Source: Anaerolineaceae bacterium (GTDB taxonomy: Bacteria; Chloroflexota; Anaerolineae; Anaerolineales; Anaerolineaceae). From it: a stretch of 64,000 nucleotides of DNA. Every line of letters starts with the position of its first letter. Position 1 is the first letter of the stretch. The stretch covers positions 62,001-126,000 of the forward strand of contig JAENZD010000002.1 in the NCBI GenBank assembly GCA_016841445.1, in the 5' to 3' direction. The notes beneath the pieces are model-generated. The model was not told the origin of the DNA. It did no database searches and saw only the letters and a list, made by a program, of their open reading frames with translations. This document shows, piece by piece, positions 50,558 through 60,112 of the stretch. The position numbers and the translations under genes are program-made.

Positions 50558-51952
50558 CTATTCCTTTTGATCGTCAGTCTTGCGCAAAGCAACAATCAAG
50601 GTAGAAAGCGCCTGGTCCACATCTGAGAGTTCCTCGAGATCAAAGTGCCGCTGCAGATTTGGCAGGGAAGCTTGCCATTTCTCCAGCAGTGCTTTCAGAT
50701 CATGGGATTGAGTGCGTATCGCTTCCGGAACTGGCGCTTTGATCTTTGGCTCAGGTCTCACATTGGGATGAATTGCACTCAGGTCATGCACTTCCAGGGC
50801 TTCCTGGACGAAGTCTGCTGTGTCCTCATCATTGGCCAGACGGATCAGTGCTGATTTGCCTGAAGGTGTCAAGTAATCAATTTCAGCAAAACTCTGGGCT
50901 ACAGCCCTGCGCACATGCACATTGAGATCATCCGCAAGATCTTCCAAATCCGGCAAAGCTTCTTGCCCCAGTAACTTTGTCAGCGTGGTGACCGCCTGGG
51001 GACGTACAAAAGGATTGGGGTCGTTGAATGCGATATTGCGGACATCCGATACCGATACCCTGTCCTGCCATTTTGAGATAGCTGCCAGGGCGGTCTCGCG
51101 GACGGTGATGGCGCTGTCCCGCAGCAAAGGCCGCACCAAGGGCAGCGCAGTTTCGTAATCTGCCTGTATCATCATTTCGATCAGGTTTCGCCGCAGGCGG
51201 TTGCTGGGATCACTGAGCAGAGGCGATAGGATCGCGGCTGCTTCTTCAGCGTTCATTTCAACCAGCGCTTCAACCGCGACACCCCGCAGGCCAACTTCTT
51301 TCTCAGCGATCTCAACCAGCTCGGGAATGGACTCCTTGACATTCAGCCTCGCCAACACTTCGATGTACAGCTTGGGCAGTTTCAAATCCTGCTGGTCGTT
51401 TTCCGCCATAAAATCCTTGAGATACTTCAGGATAAATGGGCCGCATGCAGCATGCATAAGCCATCCGCAGACGCGAGTAGCAGCTAAATGGATCAGATAT
51501 TCATCAGATTCCAGGTATTCAACCAGGTGCTCTTTGATCCGCTCTGGATCAATTCTCGCCATTGCCAGGATTGCTGCCTGAACCACAATCGGGTGTGAAT
51601 CGTTCAAGCAAGCCTCAACCTCCGAAACCGCTTGCTTCGCATCCAACAAGCCCAACGAATTGACTGCCGCAGCACAAACATAATTATTGGGGTCGTCAAT
51701 AGCAGCCAATAGATGTGAAATCACCTCAGGGGCGGGAAGTTCAACGGAACGTCCTAATGCTTCCGCTGCAGCCGAGCGGACAAAACCATTCGGATCATCC
51801 ATTAAGGACATCAGAATATCTGGCCTTTCTTTTAATTCCCCCAAACGCTTCGCGGCGTATGATCTATCACGAGGATTTCTCGATTGTATCAGTTTTAAGG
51901 CACGTTCAATTTCTTCTTGCTTATTATTATTTCTTTTAAATTGTTCTACCAT
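50558..51952 (-). CDS. HEAT-repeat protein
   Basis: Repeated D-P-N-xxVRxxAAxALG units. Confidence 0.88.
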   Translation of the reverse strand: MVEQFKRNNNKQEEIERALKLIQSRNPRDRSYAAKRLGELKERPDILMSLMDDPNGFVRSAAAEALGRSVELPAPEVISHLLAAIDDPNNYVCAAAVNSLGLLDAKQAVSEVEACLNDSHPIVVQAAILAMARIDPERIKEHLVEYLESDEYLIHLAATRVCGWLMHAACGPFILKYLKDFMAENDQQDLKLPKLYIEVLARLNVKESIPELVEIAEKEVGLRGVAVEALVEMNAEEAAAILSPLLSDPSNRLRRNLIEMMIQADYETALPLVRPLLRDSAITVRETALAAISKWQDRVSVSDVRNIAFNDPNPFVRPQAVTTLTKLLGQEALPDLEDLADDLNVHVRRAVAQSFAEIDYLTPSGKSALIRLANDEDTADFVQEALEVHDLSAIHPNVRPEPKIKAPVPEAIRTQSHDLKALLEKWQASLPNLQRHFDLEELSDVDQALSTLIVALRKTDDQKE

Positions 51953-52003
51953 TGTTCACTAAGTTTACTACATTAACAAAGTGCTTATAAGGTGTAAACG
52001 AAT

Positions 52004-52729
52004 CTAGGCAATGGGGTTTTTAGCAGGAATCCCCACCCGTCTCGGGTACTGGTCTGGCGTACGGGCAATTTTATTGACCACAACAATGAAGCGCTCTTCA
52101 ACCACTCCGGGCAGTTCCAAAAGCACCAGCTTGTGGACTTTTCCTCCCAGGATCCGAATGGCGTTACCCGCATCCTGCGTTTCAGCCGGCGCTGTTTCGC
52201 CCTTCATCGCCATCACGATCCCATTGCGATGCACCAGCGGCAGCAAATATTCCATCAGGATGGGCATTCGGGCAACCGCCCGCGCTACCGCCAGGTCATA
52301 CATATGACGATGTTCAGGATCTTGACCGATCGTTTCAGCCCTTTCGGAAATGACCGTGACGCCTTCTAATCCAAGCCGCTCAACAATGTGTCGGCAAAAA
52401 TCTGCTTTCTTATGCACAGATTCGACCAGAGTAACCTGGGTGGATGGCCAGATCAATTTGAGAACCAGTCCCGGAAAACCTGCGCCTGTGCCGATATCGA
52501 TCAGGTTTTGCGGCGGCGCATGACGCTCCCATGCCAGCAAAACCGTCAGCGAATCCAGGAAATGTTTGGCGCGGACGCCTTCGGAGTCCCGGATGGCTGT
52601 CAGGCTGATCTTCTCATTCCATTCCAGGAGTTCCTCTTCATATATTTTCAATGCTGAAAGCTGATCGTGCGTCATATCCAAACCCAGCAGGGATTTAACT
52701 GTCTCGTTGAAACCATTTAACTTTGCCAT
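52004..52729 (-). CDS. rsmG: 16S rRNA (guanine(527)-N(7))-methyltransferase RsmG
   Basis: EWNEKISLTAIRD...HFLDSLTVL, LIDIGTGAGFPGLVLKLIWP. Confidence 0.95.
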   Translation of the reverse strand: MAKLNGFNETVKSLLGLDMTHDQLSALKIYEEELLEWNEKISLTAIRDSEGVRAKHFLDSLTVLLAWERHAPPQNLIDIGTGAGFPGLVLKLIWPSTQVTLVESVHKKADFCRHIVERLGLEGVTVISERAETIGQDPEHRHMYDLAVARAVARMPILMEYLLPLVHRNGIVMAMKGETAPAETQDAGNAIRILGGKVHKLVLLELPGVVEERFIVVVNKIARTPDQYPRRVGIPAKNPIA

Positions 52730-52844
52730 AAAAGTTCTGATTCGCTTCTTTCTTTCTTCTTAGTGACCCTATTATATTCAGAAAGATGGATTTATTTAAG
52801 CATGGGCTTTACATAATACGATCTTGGAAAGTAGAATTACATCC

Positions 52845-53519
52845 ATGCCATGGCCTGCCGTCCACATCCTGATTGCCAACGAATTCCTTAATTCATCAAG
52901 TAAGAAATTTGATCGAAAGAAATTCATTATCGGGACGTCATTTCCGGATATCCGCTATCCTGCTAAATTAGATCGTGGTCAAACACATTTCAGTCAACCG
53001 ACGGTTCAGGAAATCCTCTCGGAAGACGGGTTCAAAGCAGGCCTGCTCTTTCACAGCCTGGTCGACAGCTTATGGAATATTGAATTCCATCACCAAGCTT
53101 ATTTGAAAACCCAAATACCCCATAACCCTGCGATGATGCACACGCTGAAAATTTTGCAGGATGTTTTTGTGTACAACCGGTTGGACAATTGGGAATCGAT
53201 ATCCGGTTATTTCAAAGAAACAATCCCCGAAGAAGATCAATATGGATCACCAAAATCGATGGTCAAACGCTGGCACCAGGTGATATCACACTACCTGAAC
53301 AAGCCGCCGCAGTTTGAAGATATCAACATGCTGGAGATGAGCTTGCCAGCGGAGATGGTTGAGGAAATCAGATCCTATTACCAGACTTACCACGGTGATC
53401 CGTCCCTCAAGGAGGCATTAAATCATCACTTTGATATTGTCCAAAACAAAATATTCAGAGAAATGACCGGTCGGTCACATTCTGAGACTGGTGAACCCTC
53501 CAATTTTTCTCATATTTGA
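52845..53519 (+). CDS. Hypothetical protein, resembles zinc-dependent phospholipase C-like metal-binding helical proteins
   Basis: MPWPAVHILIANEFL...KFIIGTSFPDIRY...FHSLVDSLWN His/Asp pattern. Confidence 0.55.
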   Translation: MPWPAVHILIANEFLNSSSKKFDRKKFIIGTSFPDIRYPAKLDRGQTHFSQPTVQEILSEDGFKAGLLFHSLVDSLWNIEFHHQAYLKTQIPHNPAMMHTLKILQDVFVYNRLDNWESISGYFKETIPEEDQYGSPKSMVKRWHQVISHYLNKPPQFEDINMLEMSLPAEMVEEIRSYYQTYHGDPSLKEALNHHFDIVQNKIFREMTGRSHSETGEPSNFSHI

Positions 53520-54391
53520 GCGGTTTTAATCTGTGAGCGGCCCAAAAATTGGGAAACCAGCGTCCCCCCCAGGATCAAACCGCATCCAATGATGCCTCTC
53601 AAAGGCAGAACTTCATCCAGCACCAGCCAACCGCCCAGGGCAGCAAAAACCCCCTCAAGGCTGAGGATGATCACGGCATGAGAAGGGTTTGCCGTCCGCT
53701 GGGCGACCACCTGCAGGGTATAAGCCAAACCCACTGACAGAAATGAGCCATAGATCAGCGGCCAGAGTCCATCCTGAATTCCAGCAAGCGTGATATCTTC
53801 GAAAAGCAATGCGCTAAGCAAACTGAGCACACCGCAAATCGCAAATTGAATGATGGAGAGCCGAATCGGCCCAATCAGACCTGAATACCGGGCGATCAGA
53901 TGGACATGTACAGCCCAGGCAAAAGCACCAGCGAGCACGATCAAATCATAGGACGAAATAGAGAATCCACCCTTAACTGAGAGAAGATAAAGGCCAGTCA
54001 CAGCTAAAACAGCCCCCACCCAATGCGCCAGTTTTGTACGTCCTCCCCAGGTCAGCGCCAACAAAGGCACCAAAATAACATACAGCCCGGTGATAAACCC
54101 GGCCTTACCGGCAGTCGTCCCCACCAATCCAACCTGCTGAAGGGAAGATCCTGCAAACAAAACCAAACCCGTTAAGACAACTGGTAATCCAAATTTCTTA
54201 ATTGAAAATGAAGGATCAGTCGTCCCTTTTCTTCGGCGGACCAACCAAAACGGCACCAGTGAAAGCGCACCCAAACTGAAACGGATGGCATTAAACGTAA
54301 ACGGCCCCATATGGGACATGCCTATGCGCTGAGCGACAAAGGCGAAGCCCCAAATGATGGCCGTTATCAATAATAACAGGTCTGCTCTCAA
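53510..54391 (-). CDS. DMT superfamily (EamA) transporter
   Basis: LLLITAIIWGFAFVAQRIGM; ten hydrophobic segments, EamA repeats. Confidence 0.92.
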   Translation of the reverse strand: MRADLLLLITAIIWGFAFVAQRIGMSHMGPFTFNAIRFSLGALSLVPFWLVRRRKGTTDPSFSIKKFGLPVVLTGLVLFAGSSLQQVGLVGTTAGKAGFITGLYVILVPLLALTWGGRTKLAHWVGAVLAVTGLYLLSVKGGFSISSYDLIVLAGAFAWAVHVHLIARYSGLIGPIRLSIIQFAICGVLSLLSALLFEDITLAGIQDGLWPLIYGSFLSVGLAYTLQVVAQRTANPSHAVIILSLEGVFAALGGWLVLDEVLPLRGIIGCGLILGGTLVSQFLGRSQIKTAQI

Positions 54392-54413
54392 GCCGTTATG
54401 GTTTCCTTTTAAT

Positions 54414-54710
54414 TTATTTCTGCCGGATGTGCCAGATCACTTTTCCGGTGATATGCCGCTTTGATACCGGACCAAAATTCCGGCTGTCTGTGCTGTCGAT
54501 CTGGGTGCCGCGGACCTCAAACACTCGTCCGTCATCTAAAACATTCTGCACACGTTTGATCATGCGCTGGTAGCCGGGTTGGTCAAAGACGATCACATCA
54601 CCCGCCCTGATTTTACCAGCAGGAAAAGGAAACCTCGCGATCACGACAAAATCACCCTCCCGGAAACCCGGGAAGAGGCTGTGACCGCGAATTTTAAGCA
54701 GCCTGAACAT
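54414..54710 (-). CDS. sodX: Nickel-type superoxide dismutase maturation protease (S24/S26 family)
   Basis: IRGHSLFPGFREGDFVVI (Ser), MIKRV (Lys); immediately downstream of the Ni-SOD gene. Confidence 0.88.
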   Translation of the reverse strand: MFRLLKIRGHSLFPGFREGDFVVIARFPFPAGKIRAGDVIVFDQPGYQRMIKRVQNVLDDGRVFEVRGTQIDSTDSRNFGPVSKRHITGKVIWHIRQK

Positions 54711-54715
54711 GCAGA

Positions 54716-55216
54716 TTAAAGATCAGGAACGACAATTTCCTCAGTAACGGAATATGGTGCCTTCACCCGTTTGGTTTCCTTGCCTTTGATCTGCCAGAAA
54801 ATTTCTGCGAATTCATTGACAGCATCCAGCAGCGCCAGAGCAGTTTCCCGATCTGCGGTCTGCCGTGCCTTGGAACCCAGTTGCATGATCTTATGCACCA
54901 GGCCGTGCAGTTGAGGATACTGCTCAACATGGGCTTCTTTGATGAAATCACCCCAGATCACGCGGATCTCGTGCTTGGTCAGTTCAGCATGTTCCTCTTT
55001 GACCGCGACATAGCGCGCCATGCTGTTGTGAAATTCAACTTTCTCACCGCTGTGGGTCTCAACGAGCTTCTCCATCAGGTCCACCATTCGGATCACCGTC
55101 AGGGCACCGATGATGGCCTGATGCGGGTCGTAGATCCCGCAGGGGATGTCGCAGTGGGCTTCGACAACTTCAACTGGATGACGCTGGTCAATTTTTTGCG
55201 CAAGTTTATGGAACAT
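54716..55216 (-). CDS. sodN: Nickel superoxide dismutase
   Basis: Ni-hook HCDIPCGIYDP after a 20-aa propeptide. Confidence 0.95.
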   Translation of the reverse strand: MFHKLAQKIDQRHPVEVVEAHCDIPCGIYDPHQAIIGALTVIRMVDLMEKLVETHSGEKVEFHNSMARYVAVKEEHAELTKHEIRVIWGDFIKEAHVEQYPQLHGLVHKIMQLGSKARQTADRETALALLDAVNEFAEIFWQIKGKETKRVKAPYSVTEEIVVPDL

Positions 55217-55518
55217 AAGTCTAACTCCTTTATTTTGATTGGTTTTTCGATATTGTTGATGTAATTTATTATAATTTCACAAACATTGATTTGCAAATTG
55301 AACGATTTTTGTAGGTTGTTTATTTAAGCCTAGTTGATCATAATCTCAGTTTTCAAGTGATTCTGCCAGGCGAACCATATTTTCACAACTTGGCATCTTG
55401 TCCAGGATCCAGGCCAGTACGTACAGCGCGAGTAGATTTACTGCCAGGTTCTCACCAGTCATATTAAATAAGTGGGCACAGCCAGGTGAGGACACCAGCC
55501 AGAACCTTTCTTTAGCTG

Positions 55519-56649
55519 TCAATCGCCCAGGCAGGTACCCACAGCGCGTGCGCTTTCCAACCATGGATGGTCTGAGGGGATAACCTTACGCTTGCCAGCC
55601 ACCTCTTCCAGCGGAACAGCCATGATGCCATCCCCGCGCGAAGCAACCATAACCCCGTATTTTTCTTCATCCAACAAACGGGCACAGGCTGTGCCCAAAC
55701 GTGTGGCCAGCAGCCGGTCTGCCGCAGAAGGTGCGCCGCCCCGCTGCAAGTAGCCCAGGATCGTCACCCTGGATTCCAATCCAGTTAATATTTCCAGCCG
55801 CTGTGTCAGCTTTGTTGTGCTGTCAGTTCGTTCCAATTCAAGGCTGAGAATTTTTTCTTTTTCAGCTTCACGATCTTTCTTGTTATCAGCTTTGCTAAGT
55901 TTCTCATGAGCCTTTTGCCAACGAGCAGCAATATCCACTGACATCGCACCTTCAGACACCGCCACGATACTGAACCGTTTACCGCCCCGGCTGCGCTGAA
56001 GAATGGCTTCGGCGATCTTCTCTTCATCATAAGGAATTTCAGGGATCAGGATCACGTCCGCACCACCCGCTACACCAGCGCCCAATGCCAGCCAGCCGGT
56101 ATTATGCCCCATAATTTCAACAAGAATGATTCTGTGGTGGCTGTGCGCTGTGCTGTGGAGGCGGTCGATTGCCTCGGTGGCAATCCCTAAAGCGGTATCA
56201 AACCCAAAGGTCACATCGGTCATAGCCACATCATTGTCGATTGTCTTTGGCAGTGTGATGATATTCATCCCTTTATTTTTCAAACGCAGAGCGCTTTTTT
56301 GCGTGCCGCCGCCGCCCAAACACACCAGCGCGTCCAGGTGATGGTTTTGATAGGTGTCCAGCATGGCATCGGTCATATCAAGATATTCCCCGCCAACGGG
56401 CATCTTATGGGGCTTATCTCGGCTTGTGCCCAAAATCGTACCGCCGCGAGTGAGAATGCCGGAAAGTTGTTTCTCGTCCAACCGGATGGTCCGGTTCTGC
56501 ATCAACCCCCGGTACCCATCCAGGAAACCGACAAGTTTCATATCGTACTGCCCCAACCCTGCTTTTCCAATGCCGCGCAACGCTGCATTCAATCCTGGGC
56601 TGTCACCACCTGCTGTCAATACGCCTACTAATCTTCCAGTCTTCATCAT
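55519..56649 (-). CDS. 6-phosphofructokinase family protein
   Basis: [54 protein letters not shown]. Confidence 0.93.
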   Translation of the reverse strand: MMKTGRLVGVLTAGGDSPGLNAALRGIGKAGLGQYDMKLVGFLDGYRGLMQNRTIRLDEKQLSGILTRGGTILGTSRDKPHKMPVGGEYLDMTDAMLDTYQNHHLDALVCLGGGGTQKSALRLKNKGMNIITLPKTIDNDVAMTDVTFGFDTALGIATEAIDRLHSTAHSHHRIILVEIMGHNTGWLALGAGVAGGADVILIPEIPYDEEKIAEAILQRSRGGKRFSIVAVSEGAMSVDIAARWQKAHEKLSKADNKKDREAEKEKILSLELERTDSTTKLTQRLEILTGLESRVTILGYLQRGGAPSAADRLLATRLGTACARLLDEEKYGVMVASRGDGIMAVPLEEVAGKRKVIPSDHPWLESARAVGTCLGD

Positions 56650-56881
56650 TTGCTCCTGATCCGGTAATATTGTCCATTTAGTTTAAAGTATATATTTACC
56701 AATTTCTATTTGCAAATTAATGATAGAAAATCAGAAAAGCACGGAAATAAAAACAACTTCTAATTGAAGTTGCTTTTTCAAGAATAATCTTATTGTTTGC
56801 ACCGGTCTTATTGTCCGCGCCCATCATGTGTTCGCGCCGGTCTCCTGACCGAGCGCAACTTGTTACTTTCATTTGGAAATG

Positions 56882-56905
56882 CTAGCAGGTGAGGACACCT
56901 GCTAG
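56882..56905. repeat. Intergenic hairpin with AGGA loop; second copy of core at 55485-55496
   Basis: CTAGCAGGTG-AGGA-CACCTGCTAG. Confidence 0.85.
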
Positions 56906-56932
56906 AACAAAGGATACCTGACAGAGCAAATT

Positions 56933-58264
56933 TCAGGGTGTCACACCCAGGTTCTGCAGTTCGGTCTCTGCCACCCACCACCCCGGGTGCCACTCCAACG
57001 CAGCCTGGAAGTCCTCGATCGCACCTTCAATATCACCAAGCGCTACCCTGGCTCGTCCTCGCCAAACCCAGGTTTCTTCGATCGCAGGCTGAACGGAAGA
57101 GTAGCTCAGTGTAATATCTGCCAGGTCAATCACATCCTGGTAGCGCGCTGTGTAATAATAAGCAAAATAGGCATCGGTCCGGTACCAGGTGATGCGCCAG
57201 GGTTTGGATACCAGGTCTGCATAAATTTCATAGGCTTCATCAAAAGCCTGGGCAGCGCCGTAATAATCCCCAAGAAAACGCAAACTGGTGCCGTAGTTGT
57301 ACCAGGCAAAGAACAGTTCCCTTCCATCGAGGGCGTTGATCTCATCCAGGGCTTTTTGAGCGGTATATTGATGGTTATAGGTCTCATCTAGCTGTTCACC
57401 GAGGATATTAAAAACTTCTGTCTCCCGATCAGGGGGGTAAACGATCAAATAAACATAATTGAATGCACGCCAATGGCGCTCAACTTTGTCGTAGCTGTTA
57501 GGATAATTCGCCATCACATACGAATCCTGGATCAGGAATGTTTGCTTAGCATCATCATAAGCCGTGATCACGCCATAATGCCCCATCCAGGCTTTTTGCT
57601 CAACCTCTTCTTCAAAGCCTTTTTCGATCAGAACAGGGAACCCGTTTGCGACGAATTCTTTGATCAACTCAATATCGCCGCCCCAACGCATGATGGCTTT
57701 GAAGCTGGTCTGGGTATTGACATAATCCATCATCTCATAAGGCATCACGTTCCGGTCTTCCTGGCGGGGTTTCAGCCAGGCAGCGGTGACCGTCTGGTCG
57801 CCCTCCCAGTCCCAGAATGAGAGCGCCATTGAAAGATTTGCCGGCCCGCAGTTGTTGAATTTTTGGAATTCATGCACAACCCCATCCAGCCGTGCGCTAT
57901 CAGGCAAGGGGGTGGGACTTGGCGTGGGTGATGCCGTTTGGGTTGGGGTCGGGCTGATGTAGTTCGTAGGGGTTAGTGTCGGTATCGTGGAGGGCGTTGT
58001 GGTTGGCACCAAAGCCGTTTGGGTGCCGCTGACGATCGCTTCCATTTCAGATTGCTGGCCCGGCGAGAAAGAGACCTCCTCTGGGGGGTTGAAGAAATAG
58101 TAGATATCAGCCCTCAAGGTATCCACCCGCCAGGATAAGCGGTCATGTACAGGCGGGATGAAGTACACTGCAATAGCCAGGACCAACAGGCCAATCAGTA
58201 CAAGTAAAACCACAAGGATCTTCTTCGGTTTCTTTTTAGGTGGTTCCCATTGTGTTCTTGACAT
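56933..58264 (-). CDS. Membrane-anchored C39-like peptidase with TPR region
   Basis: FNNCGPANLSMALSFW, GHYGVITAYDDAKQTFLIQDSY; C-terminal TPR-like helices. Confidence 0.85.
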   Translation of the reverse strand: MSRTQWEPPKKKPKKILVVLLVLIGLLVLAIAVYFIPPVHDRLSWRVDTLRADIYYFFNPPEEVSFSPGQQSEMEAIVSGTQTALVPTTTPSTIPTLTPTNYISPTPTQTASPTPSPTPLPDSARLDGVVHEFQKFNNCGPANLSMALSFWDWEGDQTVTAAWLKPRQEDRNVMPYEMMDYVNTQTSFKAIMRWGGDIELIKEFVANGFPVLIEKGFEEEVEQKAWMGHYGVITAYDDAKQTFLIQDSYVMANYPNSYDKVERHWRAFNYVYLIVYPPDRETEVFNILGEQLDETYNHQYTAQKALDEINALDGRELFFAWYNYGTSLRFLGDYYGAAQAFDEAYEIYADLVSKPWRITWYRTDAYFAYYYTARYQDVIDLADITLSYSSVQPAIEETWVWRGRARVALGDIEGAIEDFQAALEWHPGWWVAETELQNLGVTP

Positions 58265-58355
58265 AGGAAAATTTTACCTTTAATGCTCTCAAAGGATATG
58301 AACGTCTCTTGAAATATTTTGAGGACTGCTCATCATTCTGTATAGGTGTTTAACC

Positions 58356-59801
58356 CTAAGGCATAGGGTTGTTCACAGCCCAATCATCACCCAAAATCAA
58401 AATAATATCCAGCGTCGCACCCGGGGAATAAGTATGGGTGATACGGCCTGCCGTCAGGCCAAACGACTCGGTGATGAATTTAAGCGAATAGGCCGTTGAT
58501 CCCTGGAGTGTGACTGAAGAATAGGTGGTATATTGGGCATTGCCTTCTTCAACAACATCAAAACCTTGCTCTCGCAGCCAGGATGCAGTCCTTGTTCCCA
58601 GGTCGGCCTGGTAGGTGCCGTTCAAAACGGAAATACGCGCATTTTCCTGGGCAACCAGGTCTGTCAATTCTCCCGTTGTAACCGGTCCAATCACGCCACC
58701 TGTTCCCAATACCTCATCACGCAGCAAACGGATCTTATCGGGAATAGGCCTGAGAATATCCAGACCATCCGGTGACTTTTCAATGGTCACATATTGAGGA
58801 CCAATCACAACCATTTTGATGTTCTCAGCAGGAATCTCCCGGGCTTTCCATGCAAACTGGATCATCTGATCCAAACTCATATTGGTTCGGATACCCGTGG
58901 AAAGATCGGAGTAGATCGCGGGGGCATTGGCTACCAGAATAGGCAGTTGGTTTAGCTCCAATATCCGGTCGCGAATTTTGAGAATGACTTCCATCTGCCG
59001 GCTGGACCGGTCAAAGTCATCCCCTTCTGATTTACGGTCACGAGCATAAGCCAGGACAAGCTCCCCATCCAATACATATTCACCCGGTTCAATAAATTCT
59101 GTATTACCCTCACCGCGGGGGTCTAATTTATAGGGTTCAGTGAATGTGAATCGAAGCCCATGAATATGTTCTATGAAGTCAACAAATGCCTGGAAATCAA
59201 TCTGGATATAAAAATCAATCGGCACGCCTAAAACCTGCTCCACCGTTTGGGATGCCAGCGCTGGCCCCCCGCCGGGAAGGTTATAAAGCTCACCAAACCG
59301 GTATGCCGTGTTTATCTTATAGAAGTCAACAAAACCTGGAATGGAAACCCACAGGTCCCGGGGGATAGCAATTGCGGAAGCAGTATTATTGAGCGGATCC
59401 ATCGAAAGCAGGATCATGGTATCAGAACGTGGTGCGGAATCCTGGTTTTCTGTATCTCGCAAGTCCAACCCCATCATCAGTAAATTCACCCGGCTGGTGC
59501 CGTCCCACGGATCCGGATCCGGCAAATCGGCGCGCGGTCTGCGCGTGCTTTCAGTTTCCGGATCGCTTTCGGGATCTATACTGTCACTATTTTCATCCGG
59601 TTCTGCCACAACAGGATCACCCGGCAGCGTAAAAGCTGTGGTCTGCGCAATAGCTTTTCTAACATATCGACCAGTGAAGACCGTTCCGACCAGGGCAAGT
59701 AAAACCAAGACAAGAAGGAAAATACGGGTAAACCAATCCTTCGGGAAATTCTCTTTTATATTCTTAAATAACTTCATCAAATTGCTCCATAGTGACGCCA
59801 A
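58356..59801 (-). CDS. LytR-CpsA-Psr (LCP) family protein with LytR C-terminal domain
   Basis: VNLLMMGLDLRDTENQDSAPRSDTMILLSMDP, IPRDLWVSIPG, GELVLAYARDRKS. Confidence 0.93.
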   Translation of the reverse strand: MASLWSNLMKLFKNIKENFPKDWFTRIFLLVLVLLALVGTVFTGRYVRKAIAQTTAFTLPGDPVVAEPDENSDSIDPESDPETESTRRPRADLPDPDPWDGTSRVNLLMMGLDLRDTENQDSAPRSDTMILLSMDPLNNTASAIAIPRDLWVSIPGFVDFYKINTAYRFGELYNLPGGGPALASQTVEQVLGVPIDFYIQIDFQAFVDFIEHIHGLRFTFTEPYKLDPRGEGNTEFIEPGEYVLDGELVLAYARDRKSEGDDFDRSSRQMEVILKIRDRILELNQLPILVANAPAIYSDLSTGIRTNMSLDQMIQFAWKAREIPAENIKMVVIGPQYVTIEKSPDGLDILRPIPDKIRLLRDEVLGTGGVIGPVTTGELTDLVAQENARISVLNGTYQADLGTRTASWLREQGFDVVEEGNAQYTTYSSVTLQGSTAYSLKFITESFGLTAGRITHTYSPGATLDIILILGDDWAVNNPMP

Positions 59802-60112
59802 TTACATTCAATGATTCTAACACCCCTGCACAAAAGTGGTAAGATGGCGGGGAAAATAGTAAGTAATTCTTTGATAAAGGCAATGGATTATTTCATTATT
59901 ATTAAATAGATCAGGGGTAATTATCTATCATAACACCGCCTTGAGGATATACGCTTGACTTCCAGCTTCATTTAGATTAATATCTAATTAATTAGGCAAT
60001 CATCTAACTAGCAGTATTTTACGGATGAGAGCAACGTCGCTTGTTTTTCAACGACTTTTTTCAGCATTTAATATTTAATAATAAGATCAATCAATCGTTA
60101 TAAGGATTTCTA

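Noticed and set aside
55346-55564. ORF 55346..55564 - as a small membrane protein
   Set aside because: Overlaps the PFK 3' end and an intergenic repeat; looks like chance or a remnant
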